DNA of 39,155 nucleotides from Rhodothermales bacterium. Lineage in GTDB: Bacteria > Bacteroidota > Rhodothermia > Rhodothermales > UBA10348. A program made the position numbers and the translations under genes. This document shows, one piece after another, positions 18,145-26,865 of the stretch. The notes beneath the pieces are model-generated. The model did not search any database. It worked only from the letters and a program-made list of their open reading frames with translations, and had not been told where the DNA came from. The first letter of the stretch is position 1, and every line of letters starts with the position of its first letter. The stretch is from the NCBI GenBank assembly GCA_040221055.1, contig JAVJVN010000021.1:1-39155 (forward strand), written 5' to 3'.

Positions 18145-18211
18145 AACAGGAAAGAAGGGCTAGTGGTTTCCTGAATGACCCCCGACTACGCCGAACGTAA
18201 CCTGAGGCGTC

Positions 18212-18700
18212 TTATCCCCGTCGGGTCCGCCAGGGGCTGAAGGCGCCCATTTTTTCTTCGCCGGTGCCGCTGCCCGCCTGACCGTTCCGCGACAGACCGG
18301 ACCCGGCCGCCGAGCCGGCTCCGTTGCCGGCGGCTTTCTGTTGCTGCGCGAAGAACACGGCGCCCACGGCGAGCGCCTCTTCAAGCGAGGCCGTAGCCCC
18401 GTCTCCTGCGGATTTCCCACGCATGGGCGCCCCCTCCAACAACCGCTCGGGCGTGAAGTGCTGGTCCACAAAGTGCGTGGAGAACACCCCGCTGGTGAAG
18501 GCCTCGTGCTCCATGACGAAGTGGCAGAACGGAATGGTGGTCTGCACGCCCGCGATGTCGTATTCCTCCAAGGCGCGGCGCATCCGCCGTATGGCGTCTC
18601 GGCGCGTGCGGCCCCACTTGACCAGTTTCGAATTCATCACAAATAGGCACTTCACCGCCTTCCTCCACGCCAGCATCAAGACGGACGCCCAAACGGTATG
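18212..18700 (-). pseudogene. Frameshifted partial copy of the accC 3' end
   Basis: A translated stretch from [16 protein letters not shown] to [14 protein letters not shown] matches the intact biotin carboxylase at 20524-22065 in 60 of 64 positions. Upstream, the match continues in another frame ([15 protein letters not shown]), because about 8 bases present in accC are missing near 18640. Similarity fades beyond about 18690. The end after PERL differs from accC (a longer Gly/Ala/Ser tail ending TRRG) but keeps the same general shape. No biotin carboxylase catalytic domain is present, so it cannot be functional as an enzyme. Both copies point the same way and flank the LytTR and CPBP-like genes. 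Confidence 0.88.
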
Positions 18701-18708
18701 GCGTACAG

Positions 18709-19689
18709 TCAAGCCTCGCGACGATGCTCTTGGGGTGCCGAATTGCGCGTGGCCAGATTCTCCTTCAACCAACGCACTCGTCCCCTCGGCACGACATGCG
18801 TGGTGTTGTCCGGGTCGGACATCCGGACGATATACTTGCCGTTCTCCCAGTGGGACCATCCACTTATATGATCAATGTTCACGATGGTTGAGCGATTGAT
18901 CCGCACAAAACCGGGGATCTGCAGGTCGTCAAGCATGGAAATGGATTTGGGAACAACGACGGATTCCTCTTTGCAGGTGGCGTTGCATACCCGGCCGTGA
19001 ACCGTAATCCAATAAACATCCGTCGTCGCAACGCGGGCGTCCAGCCCGTTGCGAGTTGCTGGCAGGTAGCCTTGCCGAAGGGATTCCTTCTGACGCCGAT
19101 GCTGGGCAATCAAATCAAGCGTAACGCGCGTTGCGACGGCGAATGCACCAAGAGGAACCAATATGGCAGCATACACGAGGTACACACGCGGGTCCAGTGC
19201 ATACAGGGACACGAAACTGGACGCATCCGGTCGTGGACCGAATCCGGATACCATGCGGATGCCGAACCGAAGCGTCTGGGAGATGGGCGTAATGAGAATC
19301 GCTGCACCAATCAGAATCGGTAGGAGGGATAATCCATATGCAATCAGTCCCCGACCGGTCGGCTCGACATGGTCCAATCCGAAACGGCTGGCAGACCGCC
19401 GGAGCAGGACAATGAATCCGGCAAGCGTAAAGGCTTCCACCAGAAGCTGATCCACCAGAATGGTCGTCACCACGCGCCACACTCCCAGGTCGTCCATTCG
19501 CCAGTCGCCCTGACCCAGTCCAACACCGACCGCGTAATAGCCAAGAAGGCCAACAAGCGTCAGTCCACCGATAACACGCCAATCAGACAGATATTCGAGC
19601 TGAATTGGGAGGTTAGTGTTGTCTGTCCTGGGCACATGTTGTCGACTGGTGTTCTGGTGTTGTCGATTCATGTCGTGGAGTGAAGCCAT
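18709..19689 (-). CDS. Membrane-anchored LytTR-family transcriptional regulator
   Basis: 326 aa from the ATG at 19689 (other possible starts: TTG 19728, ATG 19671). Four hydrophobic segments span about residues 35-190, followed by a charged linker and a C-terminal LytTR DNA-binding domain: DVYWITVHGRVCNATCKEESVVVPKSISMLDDL, then FVRINRSTIVNIDHISGW, then the strand-rich end. There is no receiver domain, so the signal presumably enters through the membrane part. It is divergent from a multi-spanning CPBP-like protein with 62 bp between starts, an arrangement suggesting a regulator and its target. It ends next to the accC fragment. Confidence 0.85.
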   Translation of the reverse strand: MASLHDMNRQHQNTSRQHVPRTDNTNLPIQLEYLSDWRVIGGLTLVGLLGYYAVGVGLGQGDWRMDDLGVWRVVTTILVDQLLVEAFTLAGFIVLLRRSASRFGLDHVEPTGRGLIAYGLSLLPILIGAAILITPISQTLRFGIRMVSGFGPRPDASSFVSLYALDPRVYLVYAAILVPLGAFAVATRVTLDLIAQHRRQKESLRQGYLPATRNGLDARVATTDVYWITVHGRVCNATCKEESVVVPKSISMLDDLQIPGFVRINRSTIVNIDHISGWSHWENGKYIVRMSDPDNTTHVVPRGRVRWLKENLATRNSAPQEHRREA

Positions 19690-19751
19690 GCGCCAATAAC
19701 GGTGTAGGCAGTAATAGATTCTAGTCAATCACCCATGATATCACCGTGAAG

Positions 19752-20495
19752 ATGAGCCACTACCATGCCATTTCGATTTGCTATTTCCTGTCCACAATCG
19801 TGGTGGTAAGCTTCTACCGGTATCAACACCATCGCGCGATCTGGCCCGAGACGGACAGGGACATGTCCCGGCCGGGCAAGTCCTTTCTGCTCCTGTTGCT
19901 TTCCGTCCCGCTGGTGCTTGGTATTGGTCAGCTCTATATGCTCGGGTGGCTTCTACCCGAAACGGGCCCGCTGTACATCGTAAGCATACCGGTAAACCAG
20001 ATTCTCATTTTCTCGCCGTTGCTCCTGATGATTGCGCTCAGAAACGAGGGCTGGCATTCCGTTTTTCTTCCGTCTGGAAACCGATGGGGTCGCGCGATTT
20101 TCGGCCTCTGTGTGGCGACGATGGCGGTTGCCGTCTATGCCATCGCACGTACGGAGATTTCCGTGAATCAAGCATTCGAGACCGTTTTCCTGCCGGGAAA
20201 CATGGTTCATGTCGCGCAGGTGGCCTTGGAAGACATTGCCATTGCCGGCCTGTTCTTCCGTTTGCGGGCATGGATTGGCCGCGTGCCTGCAATTGGCATC
20301 ATCGCTGGGCTGTTTGCGATTGCGCACATTCCCGCCATGCTGGCATCGGGTGTTTCAGTGGATGACATGGCGTCGTTGATCATCGATACAGCAATCGGGA
20401 CCGTTGTTCTGGTGGGATTGGACCAAACCCATGACATAATTTGGGTCATTCCACTGCACTATGTAATGGATGTTCTACAGTTCGCAAATCCGTGA
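19752..20495 (+). CDS. Multi-pass membrane protein, CPBP (Abi) protease-like, degenerate
   Basis: 247 aa with seven to eight hydrophobic segments; a GTG at 19746 would add two residues. The second half has features of CPBP intramembrane metalloproteases: an acidic pair E160-D161 with an Arg ten residues on (LEDIAIAGLFFR), FAIAH matching the FxxxH motif, and HYVMD near the end matching HxxxD. The first motif is not the canonical EExxxR, so activity is uncertain. Divergent from the LytTR regulator; CPBP proteins are often linked to peptide-signal or bacteriocin-immunity loci. Function here is inferred from that pairing only. Confidence 0.55.
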   Translation: MSHYHAISICYFLSTIVVVSFYRYQHHRAIWPETDRDMSRPGKSFLLLLLSVPLVLGIGQLYMLGWLLPETGPLYIVSIPVNQILIFSPLLLMIALRNEGWHSVFLPSGNRWGRAIFGLCVATMAVAVYAIARTEISVNQAFETVFLPGNMVHVAQVALEDIAIAGLFFRLRAWIGRVPAIGIIAGLFAIAHIPAMLASGVSVDDMASLIIDTAIGTVVLVGLDQTHDIIWVIPLHYVMDVLQFANP

Positions 20496-20523
20496 TCCGT
20501 CAACGGGTTTCTCGGATAACTGG

Positions 20524-22065
20524 TTACCGCCGCCGCACGTGCCACAGGCTGAACCCGTTTCCGGTCGATGCATCGGCGGGCGCCGGTGCTCCCTTTTCGG
20601 CTTCTCGGCGCTCTGCGAACATGGCTGCGGCGGCGGCAAGAGCTTCCGTGAGAGTGGGGTCGTCGGCGAACAACCGCTCGGGCGTGAAGTGCTGGTCCAC
20701 GAAGTGCGTGGAGAACGCCCCGCTGGTGAAGGCCTCGTGCTCCATCACGAAGTGGCAGAACGGAATGGTGGTCGGCACGCCCGCAATGTCATATTCCTCG
20801 AGGGCGCGGCGCATCCGCCGTATGGCGTCTCGGCGCGTGGGGCCCCAGGTGACGAGCTTCGAAATCATCGGATCGTAATAGATGGGCACTTCGCCGCCTT
20901 CTTCGACGCCCGCATCGACCCGGACCCCGAATCCGCCCGGCATGAAATGCCTCAGGAGCGGCCCGGGGCTCGGCAAGAACCCGGTCGCGGGGTCTTCAGC
21001 GTAGACGCGGCACTCAATGGAATGGCCGTGGATGTGCAGATCGTCCTGCGTATATCCAAGATGCTCGCCCTCGGCAATCCGGATCTGCTCGGCGACGAGG
21101 TCGAGGCCCGTAATCTGCTCCGTCACCGGGTGCTCGACCTGCAGCCGCGTGTTCATTTCCATGAAGTAGTAGTTCAGGTCGGCATCGACCAGGAATTCCA
21201 CGGTGCCGGCCCCGACATATCCGCAGGAACGCGCCGCCTCGACCGCCGAGCGCCCCATGCGCTCGCGCAATTCCGGGGTCAGCACCGACGACGGCGCCTC
21301 CTCGACCACCTTCTGGTGGCGGCGCTGGATGGAGCATTCGCGCTCGAACAGATGCACGATGTGGCCGTGCGTATCGGCCAGGACCTGGAATTCAATGTGG
21401 CGCGGCTCATCGATGTACTTCTCAATGAATACGCGGCCGTCCCCGAACGCGCTGGCGGCTTCGCGCTGCGCGGCCTCCATGGACGAGCGGAACGCCTTGG
21501 CTTCGCGCACAATACGCATCCCCTTGCCGCCGCCCCCCGCTGCTGCCTTTATGAGCACCGGATACCCGATGTCCCCCGCAATCCGTTCGGCTTCGGCCAG
21601 ATCATCGATCGCATCCACCGTACCCGGCGCCATCGGGACACCGGCCTTCTCCATGATGGCGCGGGCGGCCGTCTTGTCGCCCATGGACTGGATGGCCCCC
21701 GTGGGCGGGCCAATGAAGATGATGCCTTCCTTCTCGCAGGCCTCGGCAAAGGCGGCATTCTCGGACAGGAATCCGTATCCGGGATGCACCGCGTCGGCGC
21801 CCGTTTTCCGGGCCACCTCCAGGATGCGGTCCACGCGCAGGTAGGAGTCACTGGATGCGGCGCTGCCCACCGGCCACGCTTCATCCGCCATCCGGACGTG
21901 GAGCGCGGTGGCGTCGGGCTCGCTGTACACCGCGACGGTCGAAATGCCCAATTCGCGGCACGTCCGCATGACGCGGACGGCGATTTCCCCCCGGTTGGCC
22001 ACCAATACCTTGCGGATGGTCCGGACCTTCCCGGCGGGCTCTGTCGTTTCAGTTGAATGTGTCAT
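20524..22065 (-). CDS. accC: Biotin carboxylase subunit of an acyl-CoA carboxylase
   Basis: 513-aa ATP-grasp enzyme that carboxylates biotin on the carrier protein, the first half-reaction of acetyl- or propionyl-CoA carboxylase. Signatures in order: [32 protein letters not shown], the ATP loop [47 protein letters not shown] and the BC C-terminal domain with [13 protein letters not shown]. No biotinyl (MKM) domain follows, so it is a stand-alone BC. The ATG at 22065 is chosen over an upstream reading at 22107, which would run into the divergent dnaJ gene; only 34 bp separate the two starts. Its 3' end is duplicated at 18212-18700. Confidence 0.94.
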   Translation of the reverse strand: MTHSTETTEPAGKVRTIRKVLVANRGEIAVRVMRTCRELGISTVAVYSEPDATALHVRMADEAWPVGSAASSDSYLRVDRILEVARKTGADAVHPGYGFLSENAAFAEACEKEGIIFIGPPTGAIQSMGDKTAARAIMEKAGVPMAPGTVDAIDDLAEAERIAGDIGYPVLIKAAAGGGGKGMRIVREAKAFRSSMEAAQREAASAFGDGRVFIEKYIDEPRHIEFQVLADTHGHIVHLFERECSIQRRHQKVVEEAPSSVLTPELRERMGRSAVEAARSCGYVGAGTVEFLVDADLNYYFMEMNTRLQVEHPVTEQITGLDLVAEQIRIAEGEHLGYTQDDLHIHGHSIECRVYAEDPATGFLPSPGPLLRHFMPGGFGVRVDAGVEEGGEVPIYYDPMISKLVTWGPTRRDAIRRMRRALEEYDIAGVPTTIPFCHFVMEHEAFTSGAFSTHFVDQHFTPERLFADDPTLTEALAAAAAMFAERREAEKGAPAPADASTGNGFSLWHVRRR

Positions 22066-22099
22066 AATTGTTCGTAAAGGTACGTTTCCGCACCCCATC

Positions 22100-23017
22100 A
22101 TGTCCAAGACCGTCGATTTTTACAGTGTACTCGGCGTCGGGGAAGATGCCCCGGCCGATGCCATAAAAAAGGCTTACCGAGACCTGGCCCGGAAGCATCA
22201 TCCAGACCGGAATCCTGACAATCCGGCCGCCGAGGAGCGTTTCAAGGAAGTCCAGCAGGCCTACGAAGTCCTGGGCGACGCGAAGAAACGCAAGAAGTAC
22301 GACCAGATGCGCCGCAATCCGCTCGGCGGTGGGGACGGCCGCGGGGTCGATATCAACGATATTTTCGAGCAGTTCTTCGGCGGGCGCCAGGGCGGTGGCG
22401 GTTTTCAGGGCGGTGGGGGGTTCTCGACGCGCACCGGGCGGCCAGGCGGTTTCCCCGGCGGCGGCGGCCCCGGCGGATTCCAGACCGATCCCTTCGGGGC
22501 GCAGGCTCGACCGACCCCGCCCGATCCCGACCTGAAACGCACCGTGAAACTGTCGTTCGACCGCATGATGAAGGGCGGCGAGGCCACCTTTACCCTCGAC
22601 GGCGAGCGCGTATCCGTGCCCTTCCCGCCCGGCGTCAAGGACGGCTATCGCGTCCGGCTCAAGGGCAAGGGCCAGCGCATGGGCCCGACGCGCGGCGATC
22701 TCTATGTCACGTTCCGTACGTCCGACGAGGGCCGGTTCCGCCGTGACGGTGACGACGTGCACACGACATTGGATGTGGATGCGCTCGATGCGGTGGTCGG
22801 CGCCACACTCAGCGTCGCCGCCCCGGGGGGTCAGACCGTCAAGCTGACCATCCCTCCCGGCACCCAGCACGGCGAAAAACTGCGGATACGCGGCATGGGC
22901 ATTCCCAAGTCGGCCACCGGCGTCTCCCGCGGCGACCTGCTCGTGGAAGTCCGCCTGGTCGTTCCCACGACCCTCACCGAGGCCCAGCTGGACGCCATCC
23001 GGAAGGTGAAGGGATAA
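22100..23017 (+). CDS. cbpA: DnaJ/CbpA-type co-chaperone without zinc finger
   Basis: 305-aa Hsp40 (class B). The J domain occupies residues 5-70 with the HPD tripeptide at 34-36, followed by a glycine- and phenylalanine-rich linker (about 75-145), then two C-terminal substrate-binding beta domains ([20 protein letters not shown], then [43 protein letters not shown]). The CXXCXGXG zinc repeats of DnaJ are absent, as in CbpA. It stimulates DnaK ATPase in the cytoplasm. Starts at the ATG at 22100; divergent from accC and ending one base before the stop of the convergent M23 gene. Confidence 0.92.
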   Translation: MSKTVDFYSVLGVGEDAPADAIKKAYRDLARKHHPDRNPDNPAAEERFKEVQQAYEVLGDAKKRKKYDQMRRNPLGGGDGRGVDINDIFEQFFGGRQGGGGFQGGGGFSTRTGRPGGFPGGGGPGGFQTDPFGAQARPTPPDPDLKRTVKLSFDRMMKGGEATFTLDGERVSVPFPPGVKDGYRVRLKGKGQRMGPTRGDLYVTFRTSDEGRFRRDGDDVHTTLDVDALDAVVGATLSVAAPGGQTVKLTIPPGTQHGEKLRIRGMGIPKSATGVSRGDLLVEVRLVVPTTLTEAQLDAIRKVKG

Positions 23018-23860
23018 TCAGTGCCCCACGCGGTCGCGCTGCCGGAGGGACTCGCCGGCCGTGCCGTTCTCGAACGTCACCGGAATCGACACCATCCCCT
23101 CCGTGGAGTCGGCCACAAGGACGTTGAAGTGGAGGTGCTGGATATTGGTGAACCCGGTCAGTCCGGCCCGTCCGAGGGGCTGGCCCCGACCCACGGAATC
23201 CCCGACGGCCACGAAGCTGCCCCCGGGGAGCAGGTGGACGTACTGGGTCACCACACCGGAATGGGGATGATACACCGTGATGTAATTGGCGTACGGGCGG
23301 TACTTGGGGTCGTCCCCGCCCACATCGTAGCCCTCGATGACGCCCACTACCCAGCCGTCATCGGCCGCCGAAATGGTGTCCCCCTCGGCCAGATTGAAAT
23401 CCAGCGCATACCGGGAATAGGCGCTGGTGTGGGAGAAGGATCCTTCATAGCCCTGGATGACTTCATAGGACCGGCCCCGCGGAAACGGCCACGCCAACGG
23501 GACCGGACGGACGGGCGTGTCCAGGCTTCCGAAGGTGAACGAGAAGGAGAGGTTGCTGCGGACCTTCGCGCTGTCGAGGCCGGCAACATCAAGGGCCACA
23601 ACCGTTTCTGACGACGGCTCCAACACCAGGCGGGTTCGCACGCGTTCGTCAACGTCCGATTCCTTGGACGATACTTCAATCCGCGTTGGAATCGGGGCCG
23701 GATTCGTGAACGTGATGAAGAGGGAATCGCCCCGCACTGCGGTCGATGCGCGCAGGTCGGTCTGACGCAGCGTCGCGTCCGGCAAGCGCTCGCACGAGGC
23801 ACCCAGCACGGCGCATACCACCAGCGCTGGAATCAGAAGGAACGTCAGGCGATTCGGCAT
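23018..23860 (-). CDS. M23-family (LytM-type) peptidase domain lipoprotein
   Basis: 280 aa. An export signal with a Cys at residue 23 (LGASC) suggests a lipoprotein, although the lipobox is not ideal. Residues 24-120 are a beta-rich region of unknown family. The C-terminal half is an M23 fold: SHTSAYSRYALDFNLAEGDTISAADDGWVVGV, a YITVYHPHSGVVTQYVHL strand, GDSVGRGQPLGRAGLTG, and HLHFNV with the HxH zinc ligands. M23 enzymes cut peptidoglycan cross-links; some members are inactive activators. Ligands look kept, so activity is plausible. The ATG at 23860 gives the better signal peptide than the one at 23875. Confidence 0.85.
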   Translation of the reverse strand: MPNRLTFLLIPALVVCAVLGASCERLPDATLRQTDLRASTAVRGDSLFITFTNPAPIPTRIEVSSKESDVDERVRTRLVLEPSSETVVALDVAGLDSAKVRSNLSFSFTFGSLDTPVRPVPLAWPFPRGRSYEVIQGYEGSFSHTSAYSRYALDFNLAEGDTISAADDGWVVGVIEGYDVGGDDPKYRPYANYITVYHPHSGVVTQYVHLLPGGSFVAVGDSVGRGQPLGRAGLTGFTNIQHLHFNVLVADSTEGMVSIPVTFENGTAGESLRQRDRVGH

Positions 23861-23909
23861 GGCGAAACTCAGCATTCAGATCGGCGCTCGGCGGCCGATA
23901 CTCCAATGT

Positions 23910-26045
23910 ATGACACATCGGCCCTCATTTGTGCAATTTCGCTGTTTGGCGATCTGGCTGCTGCTCGCGTGGGCGGGCGCGCCGCACGCGTACGCGCAGA
24001 CGGATTTCTGGCGCCCCGTGGATGGGCCGTACGGCGGCGTGAGCGTGACGGACATCGTCAAGCATGACGATGCGGTGGTCGCGGCCACTTCCTCCGGTGC
24101 CTTCCGCTCCGAGGATGGGGGCTTGACATGGGCGAGCGCGTCCAGTGGATTCGCCCAGCCGGACGTGCGCGACCTGCATGTCTCGGACGACGGGACGCTC
24201 TACGCGGCCACATTCGGTGACGGGCTGTACCGCTGGGATTCAGGCGCCGGCGCCTGGATACGCCAGTCCCTCCCCGCCACCTTCCTGACCGCCATCACGC
24301 AAACACATTCCGGCCGATTCGTCGTGGCCACCAATGCCGGTGTCCGGATTTCGGACGATGCGGAGCAATGGCAAACCGTCAGCCTGGACGGCATCCAGGC
24401 GGTTCCGGCGGTACTCTCTGCCAGCGATACCCACGTGTTTGTGGGTACATCCGTGGGCGTTTTCCGATCCGCCGATGACGGCCTGACCTGGACCTATGCC
24501 TCGTTCGGCATGCTGGAATTCGATGTCCGGTCGCTGGCCGTGAACGCCGACGGTCACGTGTTCGCCGGAACGACGCCGAAGAACAATCAATGCGCCGTCT
24601 ACCGGTCCCGCGGCAGCGGCAACCTGTGGACGTGCATCCAACCCATTTCCGACCCCGTCGTGGCGCGCGCCCTCGCCGTGGGCAGCGACGGCCGCCTCAT
24701 GCTGGGCGGCTACCGCACGGTCCAGTCCTCCACCGACGAGGGATCGACGTGGCGCACCCGCACGGCCGCCCCGACCACCATCCAGGCCCTCGCCGAAATC
24801 GAGCCGGGCGTGTGGCTGGCCGGATCGGCGGGCGCCGGCCTGGTTCGCTCGGAAGACGAAGGCTTTTCGTGGGCGGTCTCGAACGACGGGCTCTTCAGCC
24901 CGGTCCGCGATGTTCTCCTGCACGACGGCCGCGTGTATGCGGCCACCAGTGGCGGCATTTTCGTGACCAGCGACCACGGCGCATCGTGGGACCGCGTGCG
25001 CCCGGAAACGCCCCTCATCCAGGACGTTCGGAAACTGGCGGTAAGCGCCGAAGGGCATCTCCTGGCCGGAACGGCCGCGGGACTGTGGCGCCTGGCCCTG
25101 ACCGATGCGCATGGCGGCACCGTTGACGACTCCGAATGGGAGCTGCTCGGCCCGCAGGGACGGCCGCGGATTGGCGCGCTGGCCATCGGTCCGGAAGGCG
25201 CCATATATGTCGGATTCCATTCCGGCGTGCAGATTTTCGGCGGGTCATCGTGGACCCCCATGTACATCCAGGGCGACGACGGGGCGTACCGGGATGTCAC
25301 GTCCCTGGCCGTGCTGGACGACGGCTCCGTAATTGCCGGCGCCGCGTGGGATTCCTGGCGCCTGGAGCCCGGATCGACCACGTGGTCCCTCATGTCCACA
25401 TCGACCCTCGCCTGGTTCGACTTCCAGAGCATAGCCGCGCGCGACGGGCGCATCCTCATCGGGACGCGCTTTTCCGGCGTCCTCGAATCCACCGACGGCG
25501 GTCGCAACTGGCGCACCGCGGCCCCCGGCCTGAACGGCCAGGAAGACGTGCAGACCATTGCGTTCGACCGGTTCGGCAACCCGTTCATCGGCACCTTCGG
25601 CTCGGGCGTCTACCAATTGCATCCGTTCACGCGTCAGTGGACGCCCGCCAACACGGGCCTCGGCGGCCACCTCCGCATCCGCGCCATCGCCTTCGATGAC
25701 ACCGGCATCGGCTGGGTCGGCACCATGGACGGCGGCCTCTACGCACACGGCATAACGAGCGTGCATGTGGAAGAAGATGATGCGCCGCCCACCGCCCCGC
25801 TGACCCCGCGCACACCAGCGCTCGCAGTGTACCCGAACCCCACAGCAGGCCGCGCAACCGTAACCTGGGATGCGCCGCTGCCCTCGCCCGAACGGCTGCA
25901 GGTTTTCGATCTGTTGGGCAGGCAGGTCGCCGATGTGGCCGTCTCCGCAGGTGACCTCACCGCCGAGCTCTCAACCGACACCTGGCCGCGCGGCGTGTAT
26001 GTCGTCCGGATGTCCGGCCAGACCGTTCTGCTGACGCGGCTCTGA
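23910..26045 (+). CDS. Secreted Asp-box beta-propeller with type A T9SS sorting domain
   Basis: 711 aa. A signal peptide ends near AYAQTDF. The body repeats a beta-propeller unit with at least six Asp-box motifs of the form S-x-D-x-G-x-x-W (SEDGGLTW, SADDGLTW, STDEGSTW, SEDEGFSW, SDHGASW, STDGGRNW), as in sialidase/YCF48/sortilin-type propellers; the number suggests two propellers. The last 75 residues (AVYPNPTAGRATVTW, then LLGRQVADV, then PRGVYVVRM) are a Por secretion-system C-terminal sorting domain, so the protein should leave the cell through the type IX system and be surface attached or released. Start at 23910 chosen because it begins the signal peptide. Ligand or enzyme activity unknown. 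Confidence 0.92.
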   Translation: MTHRPSFVQFRCLAIWLLLAWAGAPHAYAQTDFWRPVDGPYGGVSVTDIVKHDDAVVAATSSGAFRSEDGGLTWASASSGFAQPDVRDLHVSDDGTLYAATFGDGLYRWDSGAGAWIRQSLPATFLTAITQTHSGRFVVATNAGVRISDDAEQWQTVSLDGIQAVPAVLSASDTHVFVGTSVGVFRSADDGLTWTYASFGMLEFDVRSLAVNADGHVFAGTTPKNNQCAVYRSRGSGNLWTCIQPISDPVVARALAVGSDGRLMLGGYRTVQSSTDEGSTWRTRTAAPTTIQALAEIEPGVWLAGSAGAGLVRSEDEGFSWAVSNDGLFSPVRDVLLHDGRVYAATSGGIFVTSDHGASWDRVRPETPLIQDVRKLAVSAEGHLLAGTAAGLWRLALTDAHGGTVDDSEWELLGPQGRPRIGALAIGPEGAIYVGFHSGVQIFGGSSWTPMYIQGDDGAYRDVTSLAVLDDGSVIAGAAWDSWRLEPGSTTWSLMSTSTLAWFDFQSIAARDGRILIGTRFSGVLESTDGGRNWRTAAPGLNGQEDVQTIAFDRFGNPFIGTFGSGVYQLHPFTRQWTPANTGLGGHLRIRAIAFDDTGIGWVGTMDGGLYAHGITSVHVEEDDAPPTAPLTPRTPALAVYPNPTAGRATVTWDAPLPSPERLQVFDLLGRQVADVAVSAGDLTAELSTDTWPRGVYVVRMSGQTVLLTRL

Positions 26046-26371
26046 GCCTTGCAGGTTGCGTCTTGGTCGGTTGCGGTTGGATTTCGCGATCGTGGTTTTC
26101 GCGTACCTGAAGGCGCAGGAGAGCGAGCGCAACGAAGGCCTCCGGTTTGAATGGAAACTTGGGCTCACGAAACGGTTAAGCACAAGAAGCCCGATTTGGC
26201 ACCGTCCCGACGGCGGTGAAGGAGGCGGTCAACTCAATTTCAAGCGTAGACGATTGCAAACGACTGCACGTGGATGCCATTCGCGCTGAATCCATGGACG
26301 ACTTCGTTGGGAAGCTCGGCGTTTGAGGCATGTGCCCCGGTTGGTGCGGAGCGGGGCTCCCTCTGAGATGC

Positions 26372-26836
26372 AGGCTCAGCCTGTGAAATCCGAAGCCCTG
26401 CTTTCACGGCCCGTTTTTTGGCGCGAAACAAGTGTGAAGCGGGCTGATTCGGCCAAAATCACAATTATTGGCCCGGCCTCAGTTCCGAACCTGGCTCGAA
26501 ATCCCTGCAACCTGGCGCGATTTCCGTGGAAATTGGCGCGTATGGGCTCATTTGTGGCGTGCTATTCCATCTATGTGGCGCGCTTTCCTGTGCCGGGTTT
26601 TCGCGCCACAATACGTGATCTGCGCGGCAGTTTTACGGGTATGCGCGCCACCGACGCTCCGATTCGCGCCAGTCATAAGGAGTATCGCGCCACGATTTGA
26701 AGGGCTCGTTTTTGGGAAAGTCGCGCTGACGTATCAGAAACGGCTGAAATGGCGCACGTGACCGGCCACAATTGGGTTTTCGCGCCATTTCACACGTGGG
26801 ACATGCAGGGTATCCCCATCGGAAGGCTCAGCCTGT
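26372..26836. repeat. 13-bp direct repeats flanking the octamer array
   Basis: AGGCTCAGCCTGT occurs at 26372-26384 and 26824-26836 in the same orientation; the core is itself nearly palindromic (AGGCT/AGCCT). The two copies bracket the 21-bp-spaced array almost symmetrically. They could mark the ends of a small mobile or structural element, or be leftovers of terminator-like hairpins. Exact repeat is seen; meaning is unknown. Confidence 0.6.
26492..26692. repeat. Array of ten TGGCGCGA-like octamers at exact 21-bp steps, two facing blocks
   Basis: Plus-orientation octamers start at 26492 (TGGCTCGA), 26513 (TGGCGCGA), 26534 (TGGCGCGT), 26555 (TGGCGTGC) and 26576 (TGGCGCGC). Minus-orientation octamers start at 26601 (TCGCGCCA), 26622 (GCGCGGCA), 26643 (GCGCGCCA), 26664 (TCGCGCCA) and 26685 (TCGCGCCA). 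Within each block every step is exactly 21 bp; between the blocks it is 25 bp. The 13-bp spacers share no sequence. Single outlying copies are at 26419, 26721, 26750 and 26780. Two helical turns per step would place all sites on one face of the DNA. Confidence 0.85.
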
Positions 26837-26865
26837 TCCTCGTGTCACCGTTCCGCCCGACGAGC

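Larger units (their letters stand above)
26046..26865. other. 820-bp gene-poor intergenic region with ordered repeat array
   Basis: No ORF here has convincing coding character. The left part (26046-26400) is unremarkable except for a 13-bp motif, AGGCTCAGCCTGT at 26372-26384, repeated exactly at 26824-26836. Between these copies lies a set of short GC-rich octamers with regular spacing, listed separately. The 125-aa reading frame 26323-26700 across the array reads as heptads (LAR, VAR, RAT) only because the octamers are 21 bp apart, and has no known domain. Confidence 0.7.

Noticed and set aside
26056-26289. 77-aa frame on the plus strand after the beta-propeller gene
   Set aside because: No recognisable motif, unusual composition; probably intergenic chance coding.
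26492-26692. CRISPR array
   Set aside because: Repeat unit of 8 bp and 13-bp spacers with reversal of orientation do not fit a CRISPR; no cas genes are present.
26323-26700. 125-aa frame through the octamer array as a gene
   Set aside because: Its heptad repeats follow from the 21-bp spacing; spacers are unconserved, the motif orientation reverses, and no family resembles it. Kept only as an alternative explanation.
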